DNA of 52,617 bases from Desulfobacula sp. (GTDB taxonomy: Bacteria; Desulfobacterota; Desulfobacteria; Desulfobacterales; Desulfobacteraceae): contig NZ_JABZFL010000080.1 of assembly GCF_014237455.1 (NCBI RefSeq), positions 1 through 52,617 of the forward strand. Reading direction: 5' to 3'. Shown here piece by piece: positions 16,687 through 25,865 of the stretch. The position numbers and the translations under genes were made by a program. Every line of letters starts with the position of its first letter. Within the stretch, counting starts at the first letter, position 1. The notes beneath the pieces were generated by a model. That model searched no databases. It was not told where the DNA came from and saw only the letters and a program-made list of their open reading frames with translations.

Positions 16687-17850
16687 ATGAAAAAACAGCA
16701 GATGGACCATATTCTTTCCAAAATGCTGGATTCCTATGACAATGTTTCAGACTTGAACTTTACGCCGGACAAACCGCTGCAGGTTGAAAGTTCCGGTGAG
16801 CTGGTTGCGGTGAATATAGATCCGGACTTTAAACTGCTGACTCCGTTTCAAACTGAAATATTTGCATTGAACTTGATTAATAATAATCGGAAATTAACAG
16901 AGATGCTGATTAGAGAAGGATCTTGCGATCTTTCCTATCAACTGGGCAATAAAGCACGGTTCAGAGTGAATATATTTTCAAGATCAGGCAAGTATTCCAT
17001 TGTTCTAAGAAAGCTTGAGACAAAAATTCCCACCATTGAGGAGTTGAATCTGCCCCGTGCATTTCATACAATGGCAGAAGAGAGAAACGGTATTATCTTT
17101 GTCACCGGGGCAACCGGTTCTGGAAAGTCAACATCCCTTGCAGCGCTATTGGATAAAATCAATAAAACAAAATCCGTTCACGTGATTACCCTTGAAGACC
17201 CGATTGAATATCAGCACCCCCAGAAAAAATCCACCTTTAATCAGCGGGAACTGGGAGCTGATTTTGATACCTTTGCAAATGGTTTGAGGGCTGCCCTGCG
17301 TCAGGCCCCAAAAGTGATCCTGGTGGGTGAAATGCGTGACAGGGAGACAGTGGAAATCGGTCTTTCTGCGGCTGAAACAGGTCACCTTGTCCTGTCAACA
17401 TTGCATACCGTAGACGCCGGACAAACCATTAATCGTGTTCTGGGCATGTTTTCCACTGAAGAAGAAAAACAGATCAGAATTCGTCTGGCAGATACCATCA
17501 GATGGGTTGTCTCTCAGAGATTATTGCCAAAAATCGGCGGCGGAAGGGTGGCTGCCTTTGAAGTTATGGGGTCGAATTTGAGGGTGAAAGATTCTATCCT
17601 CAATGGAGAGTCCGAGGGAAAGACATTCAATGATATCATTACCGCAGGCAAGGCCCAGGACATGGTTTCTTTTGATGAATATATCATTTCTCTTTATGAA
17701 GAGGGAAATATCAGTGAGGATATTGCATCCTCCTATGCATCAAGGAAAGATATTGTGGGTCGAGGCCTTGATTCGATAAAAAGTTCCCGTGGCGAAACCA
17801 CAACAAATATTGATGCATTGGAAATTGATCGTGGATATAAAGGAAGGTAA
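16687..17850 (+). CDS. Second PilT/PilU-like retraction ATPase
   Basis: This 387-residue paralogue lies 35 bases after pilT. It has Walker A GATGSGKST, LEDPIEYQHPQ, KVILVGEMRDRETVE and LSTLHTVDAGQ. The C-terminal AIRNLIRE-like motif is replaced by VKDSILNGESEGKTF, as in PilU-type accessory motors that help PilT under load. The C-terminal tail is longer than in PilT and polar. GAGGAAG precedes the ATG. PilU function is inferred from arrangement and the altered motif. Confidence 0.9.
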   Translation: MKKQQMDHILSKMLDSYDNVSDLNFTPDKPLQVESSGELVAVNIDPDFKLLTPFQTEIFALNLINNNRKLTEMLIREGSCDLSYQLGNKARFRVNIFSRSGKYSIVLRKLETKIPTIEELNLPRAFHTMAEERNGIIFVTGATGSGKSTSLAALLDKINKTKSVHVITLEDPIEYQHPQKKSTFNQRELGADFDTFANGLRAALRQAPKVILVGEMRDRETVEIGLSAAETGHLVLSTLHTVDAGQTINRVLGMFSTEEEKQIRIRLADTIRWVVSQRLLPKIGGGRVAAFEVMGSNLRVKDSILNGESEGKTFNDIITAGKAQDMVSFDEYIISLYEEGNISEDIASSYASRKDIVGRGLDSIKSSRGETTTNIDALEIDRGYKGR

Positions 17851-17853
17851 GCT

Positions 17854-18276
17854 ATGAATGCCCTTGTATGTATTGATGGGGATGAGTTGAAAAAAAAGGT
17901 GTATTCACTTGTTAAACAAATGGGGCTGAATGCAGAGGCAGTCACAGATACCAAAGCGGCTTTGAAAAAACTTGAATACCATATTTATCATCTGGTGATT
18001 ATGGATGACGCTTTTGATCAGAATAAGGGGTTTTCGGGCATTCTTGACAGGATGAATACCATGGATATGTCTTTAAGGCGCAGGATTTGCCTTGTCTGGG
18101 TCAGCAATAAACTCAATACCAATGATAACATGGCTGCCCTGCATTCCAGTGTGAATACTATTATTCACCAGGATGACATTATTCATCTGAAAGCATTTTT
18201 ATCCAGAGCGTTAACGGGGCATAAAAATTTTTACACGGTCTATAATGAGTCCTTGAAACAGGCCGGAAAAGCGTAA
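17854..18276 (+). CDS. Divergent response-regulator receiver-like protein
   Basis: This 140-residue single-domain protein starts 3 bases after the second pilus ATPase. The N-terminal acidic pair (IDGDE, residues 7-11), the phosphoacceptor-like YHLVIMDDAFD (D51/D52) and the alternating alpha/beta pattern fit a CheY-like receiver. The conserved switch Thr and Lys at strands 4-5 are not clear, so it may be a pseudo-receiver that binds a partner without phosphorylation. Its context suggests control of the pilus motors. Confidence 0.7.
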   Translation: MNALVCIDGDELKKKVYSLVKQMGLNAEAVTDTKAALKKLEYHIYHLVIMDDAFDQNKGFSGILDRMNTMDMSLRRRICLVWVSNKLNTNDNMAALHSSVNTIIHQDDIIHLKAFLSRALTGHKNFYTVYNESLKQAGKA

Positions 18277-18302
18277 AGGAACGGTGTGCATAAGAATTTT
18301 TT

Positions 18303-19178
18303 ATGATCCAGCAGTGGTATGAACCTTTAAATTTTTCTGAATGGCTGAGAAGAGCCTTTTCTTTTCTGAATATCGCAGTCTTTATCATTACGGCCATTTT
18401 TATTTTTTCTGAATTCAGGTTTAACTGGGTTGAAAATCTTGTTGGCTCTTATCTTACCTCCACAAATGAGTTTCGTCCTGAAACAGGCGCTATCTGGGAG
18501 ACGGGAAAACAAACCTCCAATGCCCATGAGTACCTTAATAAAATTATCAGTAAAAAAGAGGATACCCGGAAAAATGTTTATCAGGCATCCACTTTTTCCG
18601 GTCTTGCTTCAGGTATTTTGCCGGGGGAGTGGGTTACATTGGAGAAACAGCAGTTTAAAACACTTTATCTGACCCTTGAAAAATCAACAGCTTTAAAAAT
18701 TATCGAACCGGCGCAACTGGTATGGTTGTTGAATGGCAGCTCTCTGGACAGGATATTTTGCGAAGGTATCACAGGAGGGATCAAGATTTATTTTATTGAT
18801 TCTGAAAACAGAGTGATCAAACAGATTGATCTTAGAAAAGAAGATATCCTTGATATTGAAAACGGTGACCGGCCGGTGCCGGGAGAACTTGCGGATATGG
18901 AGGGATTTTCGGGGCGTATATATCCGGCCCGGTTTTTTTTTGATACGCTGTTTAAACTGCCTGCTGATATTATTCCCGATCTGATAGTGAATCCTGAAAG
19001 CTTACTGAAACAGGAGGGGAAGATTATTAATATTGGTATCTGGAATGAGGCAGAAAACGGTTATATTAAACTCGGGTTTGAGTTTGAAGAGACAGGGGGC
19101 AAGCAGGTTGTCTTTATAAAAGGTCGCGAATGGGCTGTCTGGCAGCTGAGCCTGAACCTTAGAGGAGAGGGGAATTGA
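18303..19178 (+). CDS. Unknown membrane-anchored protein, 291 aa
   Basis: I do not recognise the family. One membrane segment at about residues 21-38 (FLNIAVFIITAIFIF) precedes a largely beta-type domain facing the periplasm or cytoplasm, with no cysteines of note apart from one in DRIFCEG. It ends by overlapping the PBP1A start by 4 bases (TTGA), so the two are translationally coupled. A partner or activator of the penicillin-binding protein would fit the arrangement but is inference. Confidence 0.75.
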   Translation: MIQQWYEPLNFSEWLRRAFSFLNIAVFIITAIFIFSEFRFNWVENLVGSYLTSTNEFRPETGAIWETGKQTSNAHEYLNKIISKKEDTRKNVYQASTFSGLASGILPGEWVTLEKQQFKTLYLTLEKSTALKIIEPAQLVWLLNGSSLDRIFCEGITGGIKIYFIDSENRVIKQIDLRKEDILDIENGDRPVPGELADMEGFSGRIYPARFFFDTLFKLPADIIPDLIVNPESLLKQEGKIINIGIWNEAENGYIKLGFEFEETGGKQVVFIKGREWAVWQLSLNLRGEGN

Positions 19179-21175
19179 ATCTGGCTTTAAGATTCATAAA
19201 ACTGATCCGGTTCTGCCTGTTTTTCGGGTTAATTCTTGTTTCACTGGGATGCCTTTGCGGGATGTTTCTGGTATTTTTTGTGGCAAAAGATCTTCCAAAG
19301 CTTCCGTCTCCTTTAAGCCGGATCATTGAAAGGCCTCAAACCCAGGTTTTTGCCTCAAACGGACAAGTGCTGATGAGTCTTGGAGAGAGAAAAACCATTC
19401 CCTTGAACATGGTTTCCCAGGATTTCATTAATGCGATCCTTGCAACAGAAGATCACAGGTTTTTTGAACACCACGGAATCAATAAGCTTCGAACTTTAAA
19501 AGGGCTTTATATTACGATTTTTAAATCAGGCAGGGTCCAGGGGGCATCCACCATTACCCAGCAGCTTGCAAAAAATCTGTTTTTCACTTTTGAAAAAACA
19601 TATAAACGTAAATTCAAAGAACTGCTTGTGGCATTACAGATTGAGACGTCCAATACAAAACAAGAAATTTTACATGCCTATATCAATCAAATTTATTTTG
19701 GCGCAGGTGCCCAGGGTATTGAAAAAGCGTCAAGAGTATTTTTCGGTAAACCTGCTCTGGATTTAAACCTGGCTGAGGCAGCACTTCTTGCGGGGCTGCC
19801 CAAATCTCCTACAAATTATAACCCCTACCGGCACTATGACCGGGCGTTAAAAAGGCGCGAGGTTGTTATAAAAAGAATGGTACAGGTTGGGTTTATATCT
19901 GATCTTGAAGCACAGCAGGTCCTGTTGACAAAACCTGAACTTTATCATGAACAATCCGACTCAAGAACCGGAAGTTATTTTTTAGATGCGCTGATAAATG
20001 AGCTGGTCCAGAAGTATGGAGAAGATGTTGTTTATCATGGCGGCATTAAGGTGTTTGCCACGATTGATACAAGACTGCAAACGTATGCCCGGCAGTCTTT
20101 AAAAAAAGGTCTTGAAAGGCTTGACACCATGATGGGTATTAAAGAGGAGAATGCGGATTATCCCCAGGGGGCGCTCGTGGCCATCGATACAGGGTCCGGT
20201 GCTGTGAAAGCCCTTGTCGGGGGCCGCGATTATTACAAAAGTGAATTCAACCGGGCCATAAAAAGTCTTCGGCAGCCGGGAAGCGGTTTTAAGCCTTTTC
20301 TTTATTATACGGCATTTAAAAACTTAGGATTTCATCCTGGGACCATCCTGACGGATAAACCTGTTATCATCCCGGTAAAAGGAGCACCAGACTGGGAACC
20401 AAAAAATTTCAGCAAAACCTTTTCAGGTAATATGATTTTAAAAAAGGCGTTAATCAACTCTGTTAATACGATTGCAGCCCAGCTTGTAGAAAAAACCGGC
20501 CCAGGGGCGGTTAACAGAACTGCCAGAACCTGTGGCATTCAGAGTCCATTAAAAGAGGTGTATTCTGTGGCTCTCGGAACCTCAGGTGTGACACCCTTTG
20601 AAATGGCCTCGGCATATACGGTTTTTGCCACCCTTGGAGTCCTGCATGACCCCTTTCTTTTCTGGCGGGTGGAAGATGCATTCGGCAGGGTTATTTTTGA
20701 GCACATCGTCCAGGAAAAAAGAGTGCTTGATCCCTCCACCACTTATCAGGTGGTGGATATGATGAAATCAGTCATTGAAACGGGGTCGGGACGATCCATC
20801 CGGCAACTGGGATTCAACCGTGCTGCTGCCGGAAAAACCGGCACCGCAGACAGCTATAATGATGCCTGGTTTACAGGATTTACACCAACACTCAGCACAT
20901 CGGTCTGGGCTGGTTTTGATAAGAAAAAGAAATTGATGGATATCAATAAGGTGGGTATCACAGGTGGTAAAATCGCTGCACCGATCTGGGCTGAATTTAT
21001 GATAAATGCTCTCAAATCAGAGCCTGAAAGAGATTTCCCGATTCCTGATAATATCCGGTTTGAAACTGTGGATACAACGACAGGGTGTAACCCTAAAGAG
21101 GGGAAAGAGATTTTTGAAGTTTTGAAAGTCCCTTTAAAATCTGAACAACATTTGTGTGTGGAAGAGGAACAATGA
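19175..21175 (+). CDS. Class A penicillin-binding protein (PBP1A family)
   Basis: This 666-residue bifunctional peptidoglycan synthase has a short cytoplasmic start and one membrane helix (about residues 11-38). The glycosyltransferase domain has catalytic E92 in ATEDHRFFEHHG and GASTITQQLAKN. The transpeptidase domain has S370-x-x-K373 in RQPGSGFKPF, S429-V-N431 and K554-T-G556. The start is TTG 19175, overlapping the preceding stop. The SxxK context has Gly in place of the usual Ala after the Ser. The next gene overlaps by 4 bases (ATGA). Confidence 0.95.
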   Translation: MNLALRFIKLIRFCLFFGLILVSLGCLCGMFLVFFVAKDLPKLPSPLSRIIERPQTQVFASNGQVLMSLGERKTIPLNMVSQDFINAILATEDHRFFEHHGINKLRTLKGLYITIFKSGRVQGASTITQQLAKNLFFTFEKTYKRKFKELLVALQIETSNTKQEILHAYINQIYFGAGAQGIEKASRVFFGKPALDLNLAEAALLAGLPKSPTNYNPYRHYDRALKRREVVIKRMVQVGFISDLEAQQVLLTKPELYHEQSDSRTGSYFLDALINELVQKYGEDVVYHGGIKVFATIDTRLQTYARQSLKKGLERLDTMMGIKEENADYPQGALVAIDTGSGAVKALVGGRDYYKSEFNRAIKSLRQPGSGFKPFLYYTAFKNLGFHPGTILTDKPVIIPVKGAPDWEPKNFSKTFSGNMILKKALINSVNTIAAQLVEKTGPGAVNRTARTCGIQSPLKEVYSVALGTSGVTPFEMASAYTVFATLGVLHDPFLFWRVEDAFGRVIFEHIVQEKRVLDPSTTYQVVDMMKSVIETGSGRSIRQLGFNRAAAGKTGTADSYNDAWFTGFTPTLSTSVWAGFDKKKKLMDINKVGITGGKIAAPIWAEFMINALKSEPERDFPIPDNIRFETVDTTTGCNPKEGKEIFEVLKVPLKSEQHLCVEEEQ

Positions 21176-22434
21176 TCTGGATTTTAAGAAACATCAGTGT
21201 ACATTTGTGGATTACCACTCTGTTTACCATACCGCTGACGTTTTATATCATGCCGGGGCTCACAAGGTTTTTTCCCGGGATCAGCCCTTTAACCACCGGG
21301 CTTGTGGCCATTACAGGCTTAGTCGTTGTGATCGGTTTTTTAATGGATATGACCGCCAAGAAAGCTGTGATGAATTTGATTAAAGAAGGGCAGGCCTGGG
21401 AGAGGTCGGGGATTTTGAATAAGGCTGAGAAAAATTATATAAAAGCGTTAAGAATTTATGATACGTTTCTTCTCTGGCCTTTTTCTGCAAAAAAGATAGC
21501 TCAAAAAATATCCGGTGCCGTTGCAAAATTTAAATTAAATACGTCCGTTAAAAATCAAAATTTTAAACTGGGCACTATGGTTTATCTGAAGATGAACCCG
21601 GAGGATGAGGATATCGCCCGACTGTGGCTTTCCCATCTTCGGCAGTCAACTGTTGTGACATCATTTGAGCAGGAAGTACTGTCTGTCCTTGCTGAAAAGC
21701 ATTATGCCAATAAACTTCTGGCAGGTTTAATGATTGATATTTTCCTTGGATTGGAAAGAAAGGATTTTATTGCAAAAAAACTTTATCAGCATGTACTTCA
21801 AGATCCTGTATTTAAAAAGAGGTATTCAGAAAGAATCGAGGATGCCATTGGTAAAACTGATAAAACCCTTCAACAGGAAGTCTCCTTTCTGCTGCCTGAA
21901 AAAAAGCCTGGAAAGAAGATTGAGATTGGAAAAAAGATAGGATCGATAATGGAGAGGGGTGTTTCTTCTCTGAAAAACGCAGGGGCGTTCATTGGATCTG
22001 TTGTAAGTTTTTTGATTTTATCTGTGGGCAGGGCAACCGCATATATAAAAAAACATGAAAAGACACAATTTTATTTAAAGGCGGGTTTTCTTTCGATTGT
22101 TTCGATCTGGCTCGGGTTTTTTATAATAAGTACCATGTCCCATATGTTTAAATCAAAAACAGTTGAAAAACAAAAAGTGAAAATTCAAATTCAGGTACCC
22201 AGGCCGTTTACGATCCAGGTGGCAGCATATTTAAATGAGAAACATGCTGTCAGGTATATTGACATTTTAAAGAAAAAAGGAATTGATGCCATCGTCAAAA
22301 AGGTGGATGGTGGCGGGAAAACCTGGTTTGTGGTCCGGGTTTCCGAATTTGCGGATAAGAAAAGTGCGACAGCTTACGGCCAGAAATTAAAGCAGCAAAG
22401 AATCATTGATGATTTTTTTGTCAACAATAAATAA
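21172..22434 (+). CDS. SPOR-domain membrane protein
   Basis: Starting at ATG 21172, coupled to the PBP1A stop with GAGGAAC before it, the protein has 420 residues. Two N-terminal membrane helices (about 10-60) are followed by a helical cytoplasmic region containing a TPR-like stretch, a third membrane helix (about residues 305-325) and a C-terminal SPOR domain of about 75 residues (RPFTIQVAAYLNEKHAVRYI ... WFVVRVSEFADKKSA). SPOR domains bind denuded glycan strands at division sites, so with PBP1A next door the protein probably works in septal or polar wall growth. Confidence 0.87.
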   Translation: MIWILRNISVHLWITTLFTIPLTFYIMPGLTRFFPGISPLTTGLVAITGLVVVIGFLMDMTAKKAVMNLIKEGQAWERSGILNKAEKNYIKALRIYDTFLLWPFSAKKIAQKISGAVAKFKLNTSVKNQNFKLGTMVYLKMNPEDEDIARLWLSHLRQSTVVTSFEQEVLSVLAEKHYANKLLAGLMIDIFLGLERKDFIAKKLYQHVLQDPVFKKRYSERIEDAIGKTDKTLQQEVSFLLPEKKPGKKIEIGKKIGSIMERGVSSLKNAGAFIGSVVSFLILSVGRATAYIKKHEKTQFYLKAGFLSIVSIWLGFFIISTMSHMFKSKTVEKQKVKIQIQVPRPFTIQVAAYLNEKHAVRYIDILKKKGIDAIVKKVDGGGKTWFVVRVSEFADKKSATAYGQKLKQQRIIDDFFVNNK

Positions 22435-22510
22435 ATTAGTATTTGACCGAAAACCTGAAAATTTTGGAAGCATACGCCCCACTTCGAACCGAGGACAAGG
22501 CGGGCTCAAA

Positions 22511-23125
22511 TCATAGATTAATGATTTTATCGGCTAACTGCATTGATGTCACTACATCAAGCATGTTGGTTGTTTCACCGATAATTTTTTCATTCATTAA
22601 TCCCAAGTGAGTTAAGCATGCCCCGCAAACAAGGATGTCTACGCCTGATTGTTCAAGCTCTTTGAGTTCTTCAAGAATTTTGGAATCTTTGGTGGAAAAT
22701 TTTACACCATGGTTTAAAAGTACCAGCCGCCAGAGGTCATTATCCAGTTCTTTCAAGGTTTTAACAAAATTGATCATCAATTTCTGGCCCAGCGCATCAT
22801 CCCCTTTTCCAATCTGCTGTGAAGAGAGTATGACTAAAATTTTCTGGCTGTCAGATTCCTTTTTTGTTTTAACGGGGCTGGAATCAGATTCCAGTTTTTT
22901 AGATTTTTCAGGATCTCTTCGGCCCGATACCGTGGAGGAGATGCCGTCTGAATCGACAGATACTTCAAATCCCTGGAAATTTAAGAATCGGGTTACATTC
23001 TCCACAGCAGCATCATTGTCAACAATAACATCAATTTTTGTGGCTGCCTCCTGTTCAAGAAATTCCTTTGTTTCCAGTACAGGTGCCGGACATTCAAGTG
23101 TTCTGCAGTCAATTTTTTTTGTCAT
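22511..23125 (-). CDS. yedF: YedF-type TusA-DsrE fusion (selenium/sulfur carrier)
   Basis: This 204-residue protein joins an N-terminal TusA-like domain (CRTLECPAPV, persulfide cysteine C12), a linker rich in Lys, Ser and Asp (about residues 67-94), and a C-terminal DsrE-like domain with the paired cysteines C167 and C170 in LVCGACLTHLGL. This is the architecture of YedF, often found with selenophosphate genes in anaerobes. No selD or selenoprotein gene is visible here, so a sulfur-trafficking role is equally possible. It is monocistronic. Confidence 0.9.
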   Translation of the reverse strand: MTKKIDCRTLECPAPVLETKEFLEQEAATKIDVIVDNDAAVENVTRFLNFQGFEVSVDSDGISSTVSGRRDPEKSKKLESDSSPVKTKKESDSQKILVILSSQQIGKGDDALGQKLMINFVKTLKELDNDLWRLVLLNHGVKFSTKDSKILEELKELEQSGVDILVCGACLTHLGLMNEKIIGETTNMLDVVTSMQLADKIINL

Positions 23126-23339
23126 TATACAGTTCCTTTCCTTTTCTTTTTTTACCTGTTAATTTTAAGAAGCCTTCAATCCTCTGTCAAATTGGTATAT
23201 CCAATACGAATTCCAATTGTCATTGAAAATGCTGATAAAATATTGGGGAATTAAAAAGATTTGACAGCCAAGGCCTTATATGACCATACTTTTACTAAAT
23301 TGATGTAACTGCAATTGTTTAAAAAAAAGGAGAAAAAAC

Positions 23340-23636
23340 ATGATCATTATTTCAAATGTCACTTACCCCCCTGAAAGCACTAAGGAAATTGCGAAACGAT
23401 ACCTTAAGGCACCGGTCCTGCCGGAGTTTATCAATAAAAAAGGGCCATATGTTTCAGCCAGTAAAATTAATGGCATGAACTCGATCACCTATTATGAACT
23501 GGATAATAACAGGCTTGCAGAAGGGCTGCAGGCTGTCGCTGAAAGCCTGGCCATCTATTTTGGTGTGCCGGGATATAAATATAATCTCAAACCTTATTTT
23601 GAACTTGAAGAAGGGCTGAATATCCTTGGTTTGTAG
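23340..23636 (+). CDS. Unknown small protein, 98 aa
   Basis: A real gene is supported by AAGGAGAAAAAAC before the ATG and a well-structured coding pattern. The 98 residues are soluble and look like a single alpha/beta domain: strand (MIIISNVTYP), helix, strand (NSITYYELD), then a helix with GLQAVAESLAIYF. No family is recognised. It lies divergent from yedF with 214 bases between them and convergent with the dihydrouridine synthase. Confidence 0.7.
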   Translation: MIIISNVTYPPESTKEIAKRYLKAPVLPEFINKKGPYVSASKINGMNSITYYELDNNRLAEGLQAVAESLAIYFGVPGYKYNLKPYFELEEGLNILGL

Positions 23637-23665
23637 CCATTGATAATTTTTTATAGGGCCGAATA

Positions 23666-24691
23666 TTACAAGAATAAATTTTGGTTTGGCCTTGAAAGGG
23701 TTTCAGGGTTTGTTTCAAAAATCGAATCAAGGTTGGTTCTGATATCATCCATGGTTTGTGCACGGACCAGCTTTTTTAAGATGTGATGGCCGAATTTAAA
23801 ATTCGCACAAAAATACGGAGAAAACTTTTTAAACAGCTTGACGGAAAAATGATCATCATAATGATCTAAAAGAATCTGTGTCATTCTCATGGCAGAGGTA
23901 AAAAAAATGTCATCTCCCGGAGAAAAATCTTTTGTCCACTGTGCAAACAGCCAGGGCCGCGCAACTGCCATGCGGCCCACAGACAGTCCCTGGCAGGATG
24001 TCTGCTCGATCATTTTGACACCATCTTCTGCCTGGAAAAGGTTCCCATTACCAAAAACAGGGATGCCCACAGCCTGTTTGACAAGTTTTATCACATCCCA
24101 TCGGGGAGGCCGGTTCCTTCTGTCAGGCGCAACCCTTGGATGGAAGGTGAGCGCATCAGCCCCGGCATCTTCAAACCTCCTTGCCATATCCACAGCAAAT
24201 TGAGGATTGTTATCCCACCCGGTCCTGAATTTTACAAAAACAGGGATGGATACGGATTTTCTCACAGCTTTCACGATTTTTGATGAAAGATCAGGGTTTT
24301 TTAAAAGAGCGGCCCCGCATCCTTTTTTGCAGATCGTTGCCACAGAACACCCGAAATTAAGATCAACCCCGAAAAAGCCTTCTTTTTCTATTCGTTCAGC
24401 AGCTCTTGCCATACTTTCCGGATCAGGCCCAAAGATCTGGCAGACAAGGCATTCAAGTTCTTCCTTCCGCCATTTAAACACCAGGGAGGTATCAGGATTT
24501 TCATGGGGGACGGCCTTTGCGCTGCACATTCCTGTAAACAGCAGACCAAACCCACCAAATTCACAGATGAGCTGCCTTAAGGCAATATGGCCAAGGCCTG
24601 CCATGGGCGCAAGCACAATCCTGTTATGGATGACACGATCCTTTATGGTCAGGTCTTGTAAAAGATAGTGGGAGAGTGTCCGGATTTTCAT
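23666..24691 (-). CDS. tRNA-dihydrouridine synthase (Dus family)
   Basis: This 341-residue FMN- and NADPH-dependent enzyme reduces uridine to dihydrouridine in tRNA D-loops. The TIM-barrel start is NRIVLAPMAGLGHIALRQL. The active-site Cys is in LNFGCSVATICKKGCGAALL, with Ser where most members have Pro after it. FMN phosphate-binding segments VFGNGNLFQAEDG and GLSVGRMAVARPW follow. No ribosome site stronger than AAAAAATG is seen. Subfamily (DusB-like or other) is uncertain. Confidence 0.92.
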   Translation of the reverse strand: MKIRTLSHYLLQDLTIKDRVIHNRIVLAPMAGLGHIALRQLICEFGGFGLLFTGMCSAKAVPHENPDTSLVFKWRKEELECLVCQIFGPDPESMARAAERIEKEGFFGVDLNFGCSVATICKKGCGAALLKNPDLSSKIVKAVRKSVSIPVFVKFRTGWDNNPQFAVDMARRFEDAGADALTFHPRVAPDRRNRPPRWDVIKLVKQAVGIPVFGNGNLFQAEDGVKMIEQTSCQGLSVGRMAVARPWLFAQWTKDFSPGDDIFFTSAMRMTQILLDHYDDHFSVKLFKKFSPYFCANFKFGHHILKKLVRAQTMDDIRTNLDSIFETNPETLSRPNQNLFL

Positions 24692-24833
24692 TTTTTATTC
24701 GCTAAAAAAGATTCCTTAAATGGTGTTAACTAACCAGGAACACCGTGCCTTGTCAATGTCTTGTTTTATTTTTTCAATTGGTTTTGTCGCAATGGCGTTG
24801 AATCCGTATTCCCGAAAATAGGCTGTCATTTGC

Positions 24834-24862
24834 TTGACATAAACAGCCGGCTATAATATCTT
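24834..24862 (+). promoter_or_regulatory. Likely promoter of the fur-feoA/feoB operon
   Basis: TTGACA (24834-24839) is followed after 17 bases by TATCTT (24857-24862), 27 bases before the start codon. A better -10 (TATAAT at 24852) would have too short a spacer. No perfect Fur box is visible, though AT-rich half-sites overlap the -10 region. Confidence 0.45.
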
Positions 24863-24889
24863 AGAACGTTATTTTAAGGGAAAAAAGCA

Positions 24890-25864
24890 ATGATTGATAC
24901 GCATGAGCAGGAAAAAAAGCAGTTTAAAAGATTATTTCAGCAACAGGGTGTTGACCGGTTTGACTTCAGGTTCCAGGTTCTGGAAGCTTTTTTAAAACTT
25001 GAACACCATGTAACTATCAAAGATATTCAGGCCCAGCTTAAAGCGGACGGGGTCGAGCTTGATGCAGGGTTTGTATTAAACAGTATGAGGCTTTTGCACA
25101 GGTTTGGATTTGCATCCAAAATAGAGTTTGATAACAAGGAAACACAATATGAGCATCGACACCTTGGATTACACCATGATCATATGGTCTGTATAAAATG
25201 CGGCAGCATACTGGAATTCAAGGATGAGGCCATAGAGAAACAGCAGCTCAAGCTTGCAGATGCTTATGGGTTCCATATGCTTCAGCATAAAATGGAAATA
25301 TACGGTCTTTGCTCCAAGTGTATGGAGCATCGCAGTACAATTGTATCTCTTGGCAAGGCAAAACAGGGAGAAAAGCTGATTGTAAAAGAGTTTGATGCCG
25401 GTAAGAATATGCAGCTTCGTATCTCCTCAATGGGACTTAAAATCGGGGATTTGATTGAAATTGTTTCTGCCGGGTTTGGCGGGCAGATGGTGATTGCCAC
25501 AGGAGAAAATCGTTTAGTCCTGGGCAAGGGAATGGCAGAGAAAATAAGGGTTCAACCCTTTGACCAGGCAAAAATATCTGATCATGAAAGCGATAAAGAA
25601 TCCCGGGACACCTTTTCATCCCCCATGTTGCTCAGTCAGATGAAAACCGGTCAGGAAGGCGTGATTCGAAAGATTTCTGGAGAAAGTGTGGTAAGGCGAA
25701 GACTGCTTGAAATGGGAATTAACAGGGGATCAACGATATATGTCGAAAAATATGCGCCACTCAAAGATCCTATTGAACTTGTTATCAAAGGATACCATAT
25801 ATCACTCCGGGTTCATGAAGCTGCAAATATTTTTGTTGAAAACATAAAATTTAAAAAAAGGTAA
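24890..25864 (+). CDS. Fur-family regulator fused to two FeoA domains
   Basis: In this 324-residue fusion, residues 1 to about 150 are a Fur-type repressor. It has a winged helix (FDFRFQVLEAFLKLEHHVTIKDI), the metal-site HHDH at 95-98, and structural zinc cysteines C101, C104, C141 and C144. Residues of about 151-224 and 246-320 are two FeoA (SH3-like) domains, each with the RISSMGLKIGD or RLLEMGINRGS signature. The gene is followed after one base by feoB, so one protein seems to combine transcriptional control and the FeoA helper function for the Fe(II) transporter. Fur followed by SH3-like domains mimics the layout of DtxR-family iron regulators. Confidence 0.92.
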   Translation: MIDTHEQEKKQFKRLFQQQGVDRFDFRFQVLEAFLKLEHHVTIKDIQAQLKADGVELDAGFVLNSMRLLHRFGFASKIEFDNKETQYEHRHLGLHHDHMVCIKCGSILEFKDEAIEKQQLKLADAYGFHMLQHKMEIYGLCSKCMEHRSTIVSLGKAKQGEKLIVKEFDAGKNMQLRISSMGLKIGDLIEIVSAGFGGQMVIATGENRLVLGKGMAEKIRVQPFDQAKISDHESDKESRDTFSSPMLLSQMKTGQEGVIRKISGESVVRRRLLEMGINRGSTIYVEKYAPLKDPIELVIKGYHISLRVHEAANIFVENIKFKKR

Positions 25865-25865
25865 T

